Below, piece by piece: positions 39,480 through 50,749 of a stretch of 64,000 nt of DNA. Origin of the DNA: Miltoncostaea marina (GTDB lineage Bacteria > Actinomycetota > Thermoleophilia > Miltoncostaeales > Miltoncostaeaceae); assembly GCF_018141525.1 (NCBI RefSeq), contig NZ_CP064655.1, forward strand, positions 1,892,501 to 1,956,500. Reading direction: 5' to 3'. Below the pieces are notes generated by a model. That model made no database searches. It was not told the origin of the DNA and saw only the letters and a program-made list of their open reading frames with translations. The position numbers were made by a program, and so were the translations under genes. How positions within the stretch are numbered: position 1 is the stretch's first letter; each line of letters begins with the position of its first letter.

Positions 39480-42400
39480 ATGACCGTTCCGCCCGCGTTC
39501 GCCACCACGCCGCCCAGCGGCCTCCCGGACTTGATCGAGCACGATGCCTGCGCGCTCGCCGCCTTCGCCACCCGCGACGGCCGGCCGAGCAGGGAGATGG
39601 TCGGCCGGGCGCTGACCTCGCTGCAGATGATGGTCCACCGCTCGGGGAGCGTCGACGGCGAGGGCGACGGCAGCGGGCTGCTGGTCGACCTGCCCCGCCC
39701 GCAGTGGCGGCGCCGCCTGGAGGGCGCGGGCCTCGACCCCTCGTCGGCCGACGACCCGCGCTTCACGGTTGCCCACGTCTTCTTCGACACCCCCGAGGCC
39801 GCGGCCGACCAGGTGCCGCGCATCGAGGCGATCATCGCCGAGCACGGCTTCCGCGTGCTCTGGAGCGGCGAGGGCACGGTCGACCGCGGCGCCCTGGGCC
39901 CGCGGGCGTCCGAGACGCCGCCGATCTTCTGGCAGCTCGCCTGCCTCGCCGACGAGGGCACCCCGGCCTCGAAGAACTGCTACCGGGCGATGGTGCGCAT
40001 CGAGCGTGACCTCGACTGCCACGTGGCCTCGTTCTCGGCCAACGACGCCGTCTACAAGGTCCAGGGCCAGCCCGAGGTGATCGCCCGGTTCTACCCGGAG
40101 ATGCAGGAGGACGACTTCGCCTCCTCGCGGATCATCGCGCACAACCGCTACTCGACGAACACCTACCCCACGTTCAGCCGGGTGCAGCCGTTCTCGATCC
40201 TCGGCCACAACGGCGAGATCAACACCATCGCCCAGCTGCGCGAGCAGAGCGAGCAGCTCGGCCTGCCCACCACGCGGGGCGGCTCCGACAGCCAGGACCT
40301 CAACCGCCTGCTCGAGGGGCTCATCTTCGAGAAGGGCCTCTCGCTGCTCGAGGCCGTCGAGTTCGCCCTGCCGCCGATCCTCGGCGAGGTGCACCGCCTG
40401 CCCGCCAAGCTGCAGGACCTCTACGTCCACTACCGCGAGGCGCTCGGCCCGTACGCCCAGGGCCCCGTGGGCCTCGCCTGCCGCGCCGCCGACGAGATGG
40501 TGTTCGCGGTCGACGCGATGGGCCTGCGCCCGCTGTGGTGGATCGAGACCGGGGACATGTACGTGGTCTCGTCCGAGCCGGGCATCGTGCCGGTCTCCGA
40601 GCTGACGCGCGACCCGGCGCCGCTGGCCCCGGGCGAGAAGGTGGCCCTGCTGACCGGCCAGGACGGCGTGCCGCGGGTGCTCGACTACTGGGAGGTCCAG
40701 CGCGAGGTCTACGCCCGGGCCAAGAACCGCGGCGCGCTGCCGTCGGCCGAGACGCGCGCCCGCCTGGCGGGCGGCCTCGACCCGGTCGCCGTGGAGGAGC
40801 TGCCCGACGACGACCTGCTCGGGCCCGAGCTCGAGCTCGAGACGCTGCTCGCCTCGGCCGGCTGGATCGAGAGCGACAAGCAGCAGCTGCAGTTCCACGC
40901 CGACCGGGGCGCCGAGCCGGTGGGGTCGCTGGGCTGGGACGGGCCGCTCGGCCCGTTCACCCCGGTGCCGATGCCGCTCTCCGACTACCTGCAGGAGACG
41001 GTCGCCGTCGTCACCAACCCGGCGATCGACCGCGAGCGCGAGGTGGAGCACTTCTCGACCCGCGTCGTGCTCGGCCGCCGGCCCCCGATCGAGGGCGTGG
41101 AGCCCGAGCCCCCGCAGCGCTGCGAGCTGCGCATGCCGCTCATCCTGGGCGGCATGCGGACCGGCGCCGGCACCATGTCGCTGCCCGGGCTGCGCCGCGT
41201 GGCCGCCGGCCAGGGGATCGCCTGCATGGAGGACGTGCTGGCGGCGTGGGACCGGCGGGCCGCGCGCCTGCCGCTCGTCTTCGACCAGACGGGCAGCGTG
41301 CGCGAGCACCTGCGCGAGCTGTCCCGGGCGGCCGTCGAGGCGGTCCGCGGCGGCGCGGAGCTGATCGTGCTCCACGACCTGGGCGTGGGCCCGGGCGAGC
41401 GCGTCTGCGACCCGCACCTCGCGGTGGCCGCGGTCGACAAGGCCCTGCGCGAGGCGCGCAAGGACGACGGCTCCAGCCTGCGCCGCGACGCCAGCCTCGT
41501 GCTCCAGGCGGCCGGGATCCGCAACGTGCACGACGTGATGGTCGCGCTCGGCTTCGGCGCCCAGGCGCTGTGCCCCTACGCGATGATGGAGAAGGCGATG
41601 GACGGCTCCCCCGAGCCGTCGACCGCGGTGACCCACGTGCTCGAGGGCCTGCAGAAGGGCATGGAGAAGGTCCTCTCCACCCTCGGCATCCACGAGCTGC
41701 GCGGCTACGGCCGGCTCGTGTCGGCGATCGGCGTCACCCCCGAGGTGCTGGACCTGCTCGGCATCCCGGGCTTCGTGGCCTCGGAGGGCCGCGGCCTGGA
41801 CCTGGACGCGCTCGACCGGCTCGCCGAGCAGGGCCGCCAGATCCGCGCCGGCGAGGAGAGCCCCTCCAAGGTGAAGCTGCCGCGCATGTACCCGAAGGTG
41901 TGGAAGGCCCTCGCCCGGGTCGCCACCTCGGAGCGCGGCTACGAGGAGTTCGCCGAGACGCTCGACAAGCTCGAGACCGAGCAGCCGGTGGCCCTGCGCC
42001 ACGCCATGCACCCGCAGCTCGCCCCCGAGGACGAGCGCCTGCCGGGGTCGGCGGTGAGCTCGCGCATCGGCGAGCATTCGCTGCCGTTCCTGATCAGCTC
42101 GATGAGCTTCGGCAGCCAGAACGAGACGGCGTTCCGCGCCTACGCCGAGGCCGCCTGCCAGGCCGACATGCTCTGCATGAACGGCGAGGGCGGCGAGATC
42201 CCCGACATGTACGGCAAGTACCCCAAGCACCGCGGGCAGCAGATCGCCTCCGGCCGCTTCGGCGTCTCGTCGCTGCTCATCAACTCGTCGGAGTGGGTCG
42301 AGATCAAGATCGGCCAGGGCGCCAAGCCGGGCGAGGGCGGCCACCTGCCGGGCTCGAAGGTCACCCAGGCGATCGCCCGGGCCCGCAACGCCGCCGTCGG

Positions 42401-44201
42401 CAGCGACCTGATCAGCCCCTCCAACAACCACGACCTCTACTCGATCGAGGACCTCGCCCAGCTCATCGACGAGCTGAAGACGGCCAACCCGCACGCCAAG
42501 GTGATCGTGAAGGTGCCGGTCGTGCCGGGCATCGGCACGATCGCCATCGGCATCGCCAAGGCCGGCGCCGACGTCCTCACCCTGTCGGGCTACGACGGCG
42601 GCACCGGCGCCGCCCGCCTCCACGCGCTGCGGCGCGCGGGCCTGCCCTGCGAGCTCGGCACCGTGCTGGCGCACCACGCGCTCACGGAGGCCGGCATCCG
42701 CGACCGGGTGGAGATCTGGGCGGACGGCGGCCTGCGCAGCGCGGCCGACTGCATCAAGCTCATCTGCCTGGGCGCCAACCGGCTCGGCTTCGGCACCGCC
42801 GCGATGGTCGCCATCGGCTGCACCATCTGCCGCGGCTGCCAGCTCGACACCTGCCACGTCGGCATCGCCACCCAGATCGAGGACGAGCAGGAGGCGCGCG
42901 AGCGCGGCCTCAAGCGCTTCGTGCCGCGGGTGATGGACCCGTCGGTGGCGGCGCTCGTCCGCTACTTCACCGAGATGGGCGAGGCGCTGCGCGAGCTGGC
43001 CGGCCAGATGGGCGTCGCCGACGTCCAGGAGCTGGTGGGCCAGGCCGACCGCCTGGTGCAGGTCTCCCACCACGACCGGCTCGACCTGTCGCAGCTGCTC
43101 ACCCCGGCGGAGAAGCACCTCATCACCTCCCCCGCCGGCACGCCCCGCTTCTTTCGGCCCTTCCACCCGCCGCCCCCGCACCGGGCACCGGAGGTCGCCG
43201 CCGAGCGGCTGGCCGCCGGCTCGGCGCTCGCGGTCGAGGAGGAGGCCACCACCGCGGCGGACCGCAACCTCGGCACCGACCTGGCCGGGCTGATCGCCCG
43301 CGCGACCACGGGCGTCAACAACGTCTGGGTCGGCGGCGCGCCCGCCAGGGTGGACGTCGCGCCCGTCAACGGCGACGGCGGCGGCGGCGCCGACCCCTTC
43401 GGCAACGCGGAGGGGCCCGACGTCACCAGCGCCGGCATCCCGTCGGCCCGCAACGGCCACGGCGACGCCGGCCCCGGCGCCACGATGGTCGACCTGGCCT
43501 TCACGAAGGGGGCGGCGGCCGGCAGCGGCCTGGCCGCGTTCACCCTCGACGGCGTCCGCATCCGCGTCTTCGGCGGGGCCCAGGACGGCGTCGGCAAGTG
43601 CGCGCTGGGCGGCGAGGTGCAGGTGCTGAAGGCGCGCAACACCGCCGGCGAGTGGGTCGGCGGCCACGTGGGCAAGAGCTTCGCCTACGGCGCCCAGCGC
43701 GGCCTGTTCCTGATCCAGGGCGACGCCGACGCCCGCGCGGGCATCCGCCTGTCGGGCGCCGACATGGTGCTGGGCGGCGAGCCGGACCAGCCGCTCGACG
43801 ACCGCCTGGGCACGCTCGCGGCGCGGGCCAACTGCAAGGGCTTCGCCTTCGAGTACATGACCGGGGGCCGCGCGGTGGTGCTCGGCGACCCGGGACCCTG
43901 GCTCTGCTCGGGCATGACCGGGGGCGTGGTCTACATCCGCCAGAACGAGGAGTGGGGCCTCGACGAGGCGGCGGTCCGCCGGCGCCTGTCGAAGGCGGCG
44001 AAGGTCACGATCACCCCGATCTGGGAGGCGGACGCGGCCATCCTGGGCGAGCTGCTCGGCCGCTACCAGGACGCCCTCGCCGAGAGCGGCCAGGACGAGG
44101 CGGCGGCCGCGGTCCAGCCCCTCATCGACACCCCCGAGGACCACTTCCTCGCCGTCCACCCCGTCACCCAGCAGGCCGACCCGAACATCAGCACGGAGTG
44201 A
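39480..44201 (+). CDS. gltB: Glutamate synthase large subunit
   Basis: Transfers glutamine amide nitrogen to 2-oxoglutarate; 1573 aa. The N-terminal nucleophile is Cys24 in LIEHDACALAAF, implying removal of a 23-residue propeptide. A class II glutaminase domain follows to about 430 (HNRYSTNTYPTFSRVQPFSILGHNGEIN region). Next come the central and FMN-binding domains (SGYDGGTGAARLHALRRAG), the [3Fe-4S] cysteines (CTICRGCQLDTC, about residues 1113-1124) and a C-terminal GXGXG beta-helix. The sequence is a divergent actinobacterial form: the residue after the nucleophile is Ala rather than Gly. No gltD is adjacent. Confidence 0.93.
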   Translation: MTVPPAFATTPPSGLPDLIEHDACALAAFATRDGRPSREMVGRALTSLQMMVHRSGSVDGEGDGSGLLVDLPRPQWRRRLEGAGLDPSSADDPRFTVAHVFFDTPEAAADQVPRIEAIIAEHGFRVLWSGEGTVDRGALGPRASETPPIFWQLACLADEGTPASKNCYRAMVRIERDLDCHVASFSANDAVYKVQGQPEVIARFYPEMQEDDFASSRIIAHNRYSTNTYPTFSRVQPFSILGHNGEINTIAQLREQSEQLGLPTTRGGSDSQDLNRLLEGLIFEKGLSLLEAVEFALPPILGEVHRLPAKLQDLYVHYREALGPYAQGPVGLACRAADEMVFAVDAMGLRPLWWIETGDMYVVSSEPGIVPVSELTRDPAPLAPGEKVALLTGQDGVPRVLDYWEVQREVYARAKNRGALPSAETRARLAGGLDPVAVEELPDDDLLGPELELETLLASAGWIESDKQQLQFHADRGAEPVGSLGWDGPLGPFTPVPMPLSDYLQETVAVVTNPAIDREREVEHFSTRVVLGRRPPIEGVEPEPPQRCELRMPLILGGMRTGAGTMSLPGLRRVAAGQGIACMEDVLAAWDRRAARLPLVFDQTGSVREHLRELSRAAVEAVRGGAELIVLHDLGVGPGERVCDPHLAVAAVDKALREARKDDGSSLRRDASLVLQAAGIRNVHDVMVALGFGAQALCPYAMMEKAMDGSPEPSTAVTHVLEGLQKGMEKVLSTLGIHELRGYGRLVSAIGVTPEVLDLLGIPGFVASEGRGLDLDALDRLAEQGRQIRAGEESPSKVKLPRMYPKVWKALARVATSERGYEEFAETLDKLETEQPVALRHAMHPQLAPEDERLPGSAVSSRIGEHSLPFLISSMSFGSQNETAFRAYAEAACQADMLCMNGEGGEIPDMYGKYPKHRGQQIASGRFGVSSLLINSSEWVEIKIGQGAKPGEGGHLPGSKVTQAIARARNAAVGSDLISPSNNHDLYSIEDLAQLIDELKTANPHAKVIVKVPVVPGIGTIAIGIAKAGADVLTLSGYDGGTGAARLHALRRAGLPCELGTVLAHHALTEAGIRDRVEIWADGGLRSAADCIKLICLGANRLGFGTAAMVAIGCTICRGCQLDTCHVGIATQIEDEQEARERGLKRFVPRVMDPSVAALVRYFTEMGEALRELAGQMGVADVQELVGQADRLVQVSHHDRLDLSQLLTPAEKHLITSPAGTPRFFRPFHPPPPHRAPEVAAERLAAGSALAVEEEATTAADRNLGTDLAGLIARATTGVNNVWVGGAPARVDVAPVNGDGGGGADPFGNAEGPDVTSAGIPSARNGHGDAGPGATMVDLAFTKGAAAGSGLAAFTLDGVRIRVFGGAQDGVGKCALGGEVQVLKARNTAGEWVGGHVGKSFAYGAQRGLFLIQGDADARAGIRLSGADMVLGGEPDQPLDDRLGTLAARANCKGFAFEYMTGGRAVVLGDPGPWLCSGMTGGVVYIRQNEEWGLDEAAVRRRLSKAAKVTITPIWEADAAILGELLGRYQDALAESGQDEAAAAVQPLIDTPEDHFLAVHPVTQQADPNISTE

Positions 44202-44249
44202 TCGTCCGCCGGGCGCCGCGCTTCGGCGTCGGCGCGCTCCGGGCCTCCG

Positions 44250-44719
44250 CCGAGGCCGCCCGGCTCCGCCGGGCGGCCTGGGCTGCGTCGAACCGAGGCA
44301 CGCTGGCTGGCGCGCCGGCCGGAATGGCTCCGGCCTGGCGGCCGGGGCGCGCCATTCCGGCAATCTGCCCCTCAACCGCGCGGCTCCGTCGGCGCTGACG
44401 CGCCGCCGGGGCGCGCCGCGCGGCGAACTGGACGAGCTCCGCCCTGGACGACGGAATCGAGCTTCGACGTGGCGGGAGACACGACCGCCGAAGGCGGGAG
44501 CGTGCACAAACCGGCCACGAGGGCGCGGGGCACACCCCACGCGCCCCACGGACGCTCACGTCAGTGGGGTTTCCGGCGCCCGCCCCGCCGAAGGCGGTGC
44601 GCCGGTCCGCAAATCGCCGCGGCCAGCGGCGATTTGCCGCGTGACCCGGCCCGAAAGAGGCCGGGTCCCCGCGTGAGGGGCACGGCGGTCGACAACGTGC
44701 CCAGCGCGAGCCGGCCCGC
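44250..44719 (+). repeat. Multi-hairpin non-coding element, copy B
   Basis: Inverted near-copy of element A, read here in the direction of gltB transcription. H6 lies at about 44250-44282 (stem core AGGCCGCCCGGC, TCC loop). A nested hairpin (CCGGAATGG with CCATTCCGG) lies around 44330-44360. A CCGCCGAAGGCGG hairpin lies near 44486 and another, H3, near 44585. H2 is at 44609-44637 (12-bp stem, loop GGCCA). H1 is at 44643-44667 (9-bp stem, loop CGAAAGA). Relative to A, H2 carries a C-to-G change on one arm matched by G-to-C on the other. Confidence 0.85.
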
Positions 44720-45235
44720 AGGGCCGGGTCCCGCCCGCGCAGAGGATCGACCCCCACCGACCCGGTCCGTCGACGACCTCGTCAAGCGGGGGCCGGGTCC
44801 CGCCCGCGCAACGGATCGGCCCCAGCCGACCCGGTCCGTCGACGACCTCGTCACGGGACGGGCCGGGACGGGCCGGGACGGGCCGGGGTCCCGGCCGCGC
44901 CATGGATCGGCCCCAGCCGACCCGTCCGTCGACGACCTCGTCACGGGACGGGCCGGGACGGGCCGGGGTCCCGGCCGCGCCATGGATCGGCCCCAGCCGA
45001 CCCCGTCCTTGGACGACCTCGTCAACGGACGGGCCGGCCCGCAGGGCCGGGTGCCGCCCGCGCCACGGATCCTCTCCAGCCGACCGCGTCCCGCGACGGC
45101 CTCGTCGGAGGACGGGCCGGCGCGCAGGGGCCGGATCCCGCCCACACCAGGGATCGGCCCCAGCCGACCCGTTCCGCCGACGACCTCGTCAACGGATGAG
45201 CCGGCCCCGGGAGCGGCCGGGTCCCCGCGTGAGGC
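44720..45235. repeat. Tandem array B, about six units of 69-91 bp
   Basis: Units are anchored by GATCGGCCCCAGCCGACCC-like sequence at 44745, 44814, 44905, 44985, 45068 and 45152. Each carries GACGACCTCGTC or a close variant (GACGA, CC, TCGTC dyad) and a GGGCCGGGTCCCG-type segment. It ends at about 45235 with a second H1-like sequence (GACCCGGCC on the minus strand). Spacing is not a multiple of three. No gene is seen between 44202 and 45314. Confidence 0.8.
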
Positions 45236-45302
45236 TTGTGAGGCATCTCACCGTCCCCGGAGCCCGCGCCCGGGGCGGTGTCGGTGGCGGCCGTGCCTGG
45301 GA

Positions 45303-45308
45303 TACCGT
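45303..45308 (+). promoter_or_regulatory. Predicted -10 box of the betaine-type transporter operon
   Basis: TACCGT lies 6 nt before the GTG at 45315, predicting a leaderless mRNA that starts downstream of repeat region B. Confidence 0.45.
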
Positions 45309-45314
45309 CGCCCC

Positions 45315-46511
45315 GTGAGCGCCTCTTCCGCTGAGCTCCCCGCCGGGGGCGGGGTCGCCCGTGTCCGCGCGGGGGTCGTCGAGCTCCGCGAGGTCACGAA
45401 GCGCTACGGGCGCTCGGAGCGCGCGGCCGTGGACGGGCTGTCACTCGAGGTGCCGGCCGGCGAGGTCTGCGTGCTCATCGGGCCCTCCGGGTGCGGCAAG
45501 ACCACCGCCCTGAAGATGATCAACCGGCTCATCGAGCCCACCTCCGGCGAGATCCTCATCGACGGGCGCAGCGTGCGCGAACGCGACCCGGCGCGGCTGC
45601 GGCGCGAGGTCGGCTACGTCATCCAGCAGGTGGGGCTCCTCCCCCACCTCACCGTCGGGGCCAACGTCGGCACGGTGCCGCGGCTGCTCGGCTGGGACCG
45701 CTCGCGGACGACGGCGCGCACGCGGGAGCTGCTCCGGCTGGTGGGCCTCGACCCCGACGAGTACGGCGAGCGCTACCCGGCGCAGCTGTCGGGCGGCCAG
45801 CAGCAGCGCGTGGGGCTCGCGCGGGCGCTGGCCGGCGACCCGCCGGTGATGCTGATGGACGAGCCCTTCTCGGCCGTCGACCCGATCACCCGCCACCGGC
45901 TCCAGAACGACTTCCTGCGCCTGCACCGGGCGGTGCCGAAGACCGTCGTGTTCGTGAGCCACGACATCGACGAGGCGGTGAAGATGGGCGACCGCGTGGC
46001 GGTCATGCGGGAGGGCCGGCTGGTGCAGTACGCCCCGCCCGCCGAGCTACTCGCCGCGCCGGCCGACGACTTCGTGGCCGACTTCGTCGGGGCCGACCGC
46101 GCCCTCAAGAGCCTGTCGCTGACCCGGCTGGAGGACATCGAGCTGCTCGAGGCGCCGGTCGTCGCCGTGGGCGAGCCGGTCGAGGCCGTGCGCGCGCGCG
46201 TGGCGTCGGGCGCGCTGGCCCCCCTCGGCGGGGCCGTGCTGGTGACCGACGGCGACGGGCGCCCGCGCGACTGGCTGCCCGTCGACCGGCTGGGGGGCGC
46301 GGGCGTCGTACCGGACCGCCCGCCCGGCGGCGCCGAGCCGGTCATCGATCGCGTGACCACGCTGCGCGACGCGCTGTCGGCCATCCTCGGGGCCTCGTCG
46401 GGATACGGCGCCGTCGTGGACGGGGGCGGGCGCTGCGTGGGCCTCGTGGGCGCGGCCGAGATCGTCTCGGGCTTCCGCCGGGTGGCCGCGCCGGAGGGCG
46501 CCCGTGGCTGA
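45315..46511 (+). CDS. Glycine betaine/choline-type ABC transporter ATP-binding protein with CBS domains
   Basis: ATPase of 398 aa of the ProV/OpuCA group. Walker A is GPSGCGKTT, signature LSGGQQQR, Walker B MLMDEPFSAVD and H-loop FVSHDIDEA. KRYGRSERAAVDGLSLEV starts the nucleotide-binding domain at about residue 30. A tandem CBS region (about 275-390, VTTLRDALSAILGASSGYGAVVDGGG) follows; in OpuCA/OpuAA such domains sense ionic strength or cyclic-di-AMP. GTG at 45315. First of a four-gene operon (ATPase, permease, permease, binding protein). Confidence 0.92.
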   Translation: MSASSAELPAGGGVARVRAGVVELREVTKRYGRSERAAVDGLSLEVPAGEVCVLIGPSGCGKTTALKMINRLIEPTSGEILIDGRSVRERDPARLRREVGYVIQQVGLLPHLTVGANVGTVPRLLGWDRSRTTARTRELLRLVGLDPDEYGERYPAQLSGGQQQRVGLARALAGDPPVMLMDEPFSAVDPITRHRLQNDFLRLHRAVPKTVVFVSHDIDEAVKMGDRVAVMREGRLVQYAPPAELLAAPADDFVADFVGADRALKSLSLTRLEDIELLEAPVVAVGEPVEAVRARVASGALAPLGGAVLVTDGDGRPRDWLPVDRLGGAGVVPDRPPGGAEPVIDRVTTLRDALSAILGASSGYGAVVDGGGRCVGLVGAAEIVSGFRRVAAPEGARG

Positions 46512-47163
46512 GGTCGTGCGATGGGACTGGGTGGAGCGCCACGCCGACGACATCGTGCGCCACTCGGTCGAGCACCTGCAGCTCGTGGGCGCCTCGCTGG
46601 CCCTGGCGGTGGCCGTCGCCCTGCCGCTGGCGATCGCCGTGCGCAACCGGCGGGCGCCCTACGTGGCGGTCAACGCCCTGGCCGGCGCGCTCTACACCGT
46701 GCCGAGCCTCGCGATGTTCGCGTTCCTGCTCGCGCTGGTGGGGATCGGGTTCCAGCCGGCGGTCATCGCCCTCGCCCTCTACAGCCTGCAGATGATCATC
46801 CGCAACGCGGTCGTGGGGCTGCGCGGCGTGCCGGCGCCGGTGCGCGAGGCCGCCCGCGGCATGGGCCTGACGCCCTGGCAGACCCTCGTGCGGGTGGAGC
46901 TGCCGCTCGCGCTGCCGGCGATCATGGCGGGCGTGCGGCTGGCGGCCGTCAGCACGGTCGGCATCGCCACGATCGCCGTCTACATCGGCGGCGGCGGCCT
47001 GGGCGTGCTGATCGTCAACGACGGCATCCAGCGCGCCCTGTTCACCACGCCGATCATCGTCGGTGCCGTGGTGGCGACGGTCATGGCGATCGCCATCGAC
47101 CTGCTGCTCGTGGGGCTGGAGCGCGTCCTGACGCCGTGGCAGCGCGCGCGGAGGGCCGCGTGA
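46504..47163 (+). CDS. Betaine/choline-type ABC transporter permease 1
   Basis: A 219-aa BPD_transp_1 permease with five or six helices. The EAA loop that contacts the ATPase is EAARGMGLTPWQTLVRVELPLALPAIMAG. GTG at 46504 overlaps the ATPase gene by 8 nt. With the second permease it would form the heterodimeric channel of an OpuC-like system. Confidence 0.91.
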   Translation: MAEVVRWDWVERHADDIVRHSVEHLQLVGASLALAVAVALPLAIAVRNRRAPYVAVNALAGALYTVPSLAMFAFLLALVGIGFQPAVIALALYSLQMIIRNAVVGLRGVPAPVREAARGMGLTPWQTLVRVELPLALPAIMAGVRLAAVSTVGIATIAVYIGGGGLGVLIVNDGIQRALFTTPIIVGAVVATVMAIAIDLLLVGLERVLTPWQRARRAA

Positions 47164-47822
47164 GCCCGGGCGAGGTCTGGGACGCCTTCCGCGAGCAGGA
47201 CGGCTGGGGGCAGCTCTGGCTGCACGTGCGCATGTCGCTCGCCGCGCTCGGCCTGGCCACCGTCACCGGCCTCGTGCTGGGCGTGATCTGCGCGAAGATC
47301 GGCCGGGTCGCGTCGTTCCTCGTGGTGAGCGTGTCGAACCTCGGCCGGACGGTGCCCACCTTCGCCCTGATCGCGCTCATCCTCGCGCTCACCTCGCTGG
47401 GCTTCTGGCCGGCGGCGCTCGGCCTGTTCGCGCTGGGCGTGCCGCCGATCCTCATCAACGCCTACACCGGCGTGCGCGAGGTGGACCCCGGCGCGGTGGA
47501 GGCCAGCCGCGGCATGGGCTTCACCCCGCTGCAGGTGCTGACGCGGGTGGAGCTGCCGATGGCGCTGCCGCTCGTGTTCGCCGGCGTCCGCACCTCGGCC
47601 GTGCAGATCATCGCCACCGCGGCGCTGGCCGGGCTCGTCGGCGCCGGCGGCCTCGGGGTGATCCTCTCCAGCGGCCTCTCGAACAGCCAGGAGGACGTGA
47701 TCCTGGCAGGCGCCATCCCCGTGACCCTTCTCGCGATCCTCGCCGAGCTCCTCTTCGGCGCGGCAGAGCGGCTCGTGACGCCACGCGGCCTGCGGCTCGG
47801 CCGCGGTCCGACCACCCGATAG
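47160..47822 (+). CDS. Betaine/choline-type ABC transporter permease 2
   Basis: A 220-aa permease paralogous to the preceding one. The EAA loop is EASRGMGFTPLQVLTRVELPMALPLVFAG. GTG at 47160 overlaps the preceding stop (GTGA). The order with two permeases and a CBS-containing ATPase matches OpuC/OpuB-type osmoprotectant importers. Confidence 0.91.
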   Translation: MSPGEVWDAFREQDGWGQLWLHVRMSLAALGLATVTGLVLGVICAKIGRVASFLVVSVSNLGRTVPTFALIALILALTSLGFWPAALGLFALGVPPILINAYTGVREVDPGAVEASRGMGFTPLQVLTRVELPMALPLVFAGVRTSAVQIIATAALAGLVGAGGLGVILSSGLSNSQEDVILAGAIPVTLLAILAELLFGAAERLVTPRGLRLGRGPTTR

Positions 47823-47830
47823 GAGGACCA

Positions 47831-48796
47831 GTGACACCACGGCTCCGACGACTGACGGCGGCAGCGCTGGCCGTCCTGCTGGCCACCGCGGCCCTGGCCG
47901 CGGCCGGCTGCGGCGACGACGAGGGCGACGACGAGGCGACCGGCGCCGGCGGCGGCGCCGCCGTCACCATCGCCGACAAGGGCTTCGCCGAGAGCTTCAT
48001 CGTCGCCCAGGCCTACGCCCAGGCGCTCGACGGCCAGGGCTTCGACGCCGACGTGACCAGCCTCGCGTCCACCGAGATCGCCGACCGGGCGGTCCGCGAC
48101 GGCGAGATCGACGCCTACCCCGAGTACGTCGGCACCGCCTGGCAGACCGTCCTCGGCCTCGACGCCGCCGCGGCGCCGGCGACGCGCGAGGCCCAGTTCC
48201 AGCAGGTCGCCGAGCGCTACACCGGCCGCGGCCTCACCGCCCTGCCGCCCGCGCCGTTCAACAACGGCAACGCCGTGGCCTGCACCCAGGAGGCCGTCGA
48301 CGCCAACGACATCACCACGCTCAGCGACCTCGGCCGCGCCTCGTCGAAGCTCGTCTACTCGGCCAACGCCGAGCACCTGACGCGCGCCGACGGCCTGCCG
48401 CTGCTGAAGCGCGAGTACGGGATCGACTTCAAGGACGTGAAGACGGTCGACATCTCGCTGCGATACAAGCCGATCGAGGACGGCCAGGCCGACTGCGTCT
48501 ACGCCTTCGGCACCGACCCCAAGCTCGGCCAGCTCGACCTCGTGCTGATCGAGGACGACAAGGGCACGTACTCGGCCGGGCTGTCATACCAGACGTTCCC
48601 CGTCGTCAGCAGCGCGTTCCTCGAGGGGCTCTCGGCGGAGCAGCGCACCGCGTTCGAGGACACCCTCGGCCGGGTGAACGCGGCGCTCACCCAGGAGGCG
48701 ATCATCCCGCTCATCTCGCGGGTGGAGTTCGACCAGGAGGACCCCGAGGTCATCGCCGGGGAGTTCCTCTCCGAGGCCGGGATCACCGAGGGGTGA
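47831..48796 (+). CDS. Betaine/choline-type substrate-binding lipoprotein
   Basis: A 321-aa exported lipoprotein: signal peptide with lipobox LAAAGC (Cys about residue 27), then an acidic linker (GDDEGDDEA). An OpuAC-type type II binding fold follows (VTIADKGFAESFIVAQAYAQAL, IDAYPEYVGTAWQ, YSANAEHLTRADGLPLL). The ligand is probably a quaternary amine such as glycine betaine, choline or carnitine. The aromatic cage was not verified residue by residue. GTG at 47831 has TAGGAGG upstream. Confidence 0.91.
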   Translation: MTPRLRRLTAAALAVLLATAALAAAGCGDDEGDDEATGAGGGAAVTIADKGFAESFIVAQAYAQALDGQGFDADVTSLASTEIADRAVRDGEIDAYPEYVGTAWQTVLGLDAAAAPATREAQFQQVAERYTGRGLTALPPAPFNNGNAVACTQEAVDANDITTLSDLGRASSKLVYSANAEHLTRADGLPLLKREYGIDFKDVKTVDISLRYKPIEDGQADCVYAFGTDPKLGQLDLVLIEDDKGTYSAGLSYQTFPVVSSAFLEGLSAEQRTAFEDTLGRVNAALTQEAIIPLISRVEFDQEDPEVIAGEFLSEAGITEG

Positions 48797-48804
48797 CGGC
48801 TCGG

Positions 48805-48834
48805 GCCCCGGGGCGGCCGCGACCGCCCCGGGGC
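48805..48834. terminator. Bidirectional terminator hairpin
   Basis: 12-bp arms GCCCCGGGGCGG (48805-48816) and its complement (48823-48834), with a 6-nt loop CCGCGA, lie between the convergent transporter operon and ABC-F gene. There is no T-run. Confidence 0.7.
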
Positions 48835-48841
48835 GCCGCGC

Positions 48842-50719
<1,878 letters not shown>

Positions 50720-50749
50720 GACCCCCCAGGGTAGCTACGCTGTGGGCGG

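Noticed and set aside
39402-44549. A 1715-codon open frame on the minus strand
   Set aside because: It is the antisense shadow of gltB, which has all glutamate synthase motifs in the plus frame.
44469-45314. N-terminal extension of the betaine-type ATPase through repeat region B
   Set aside because: The frame is open by chance through the array. The ATPase fold begins near 45400, a GTG with a -10 box lies at 45303-45315, and the upstream part diverges like non-coding DNA.
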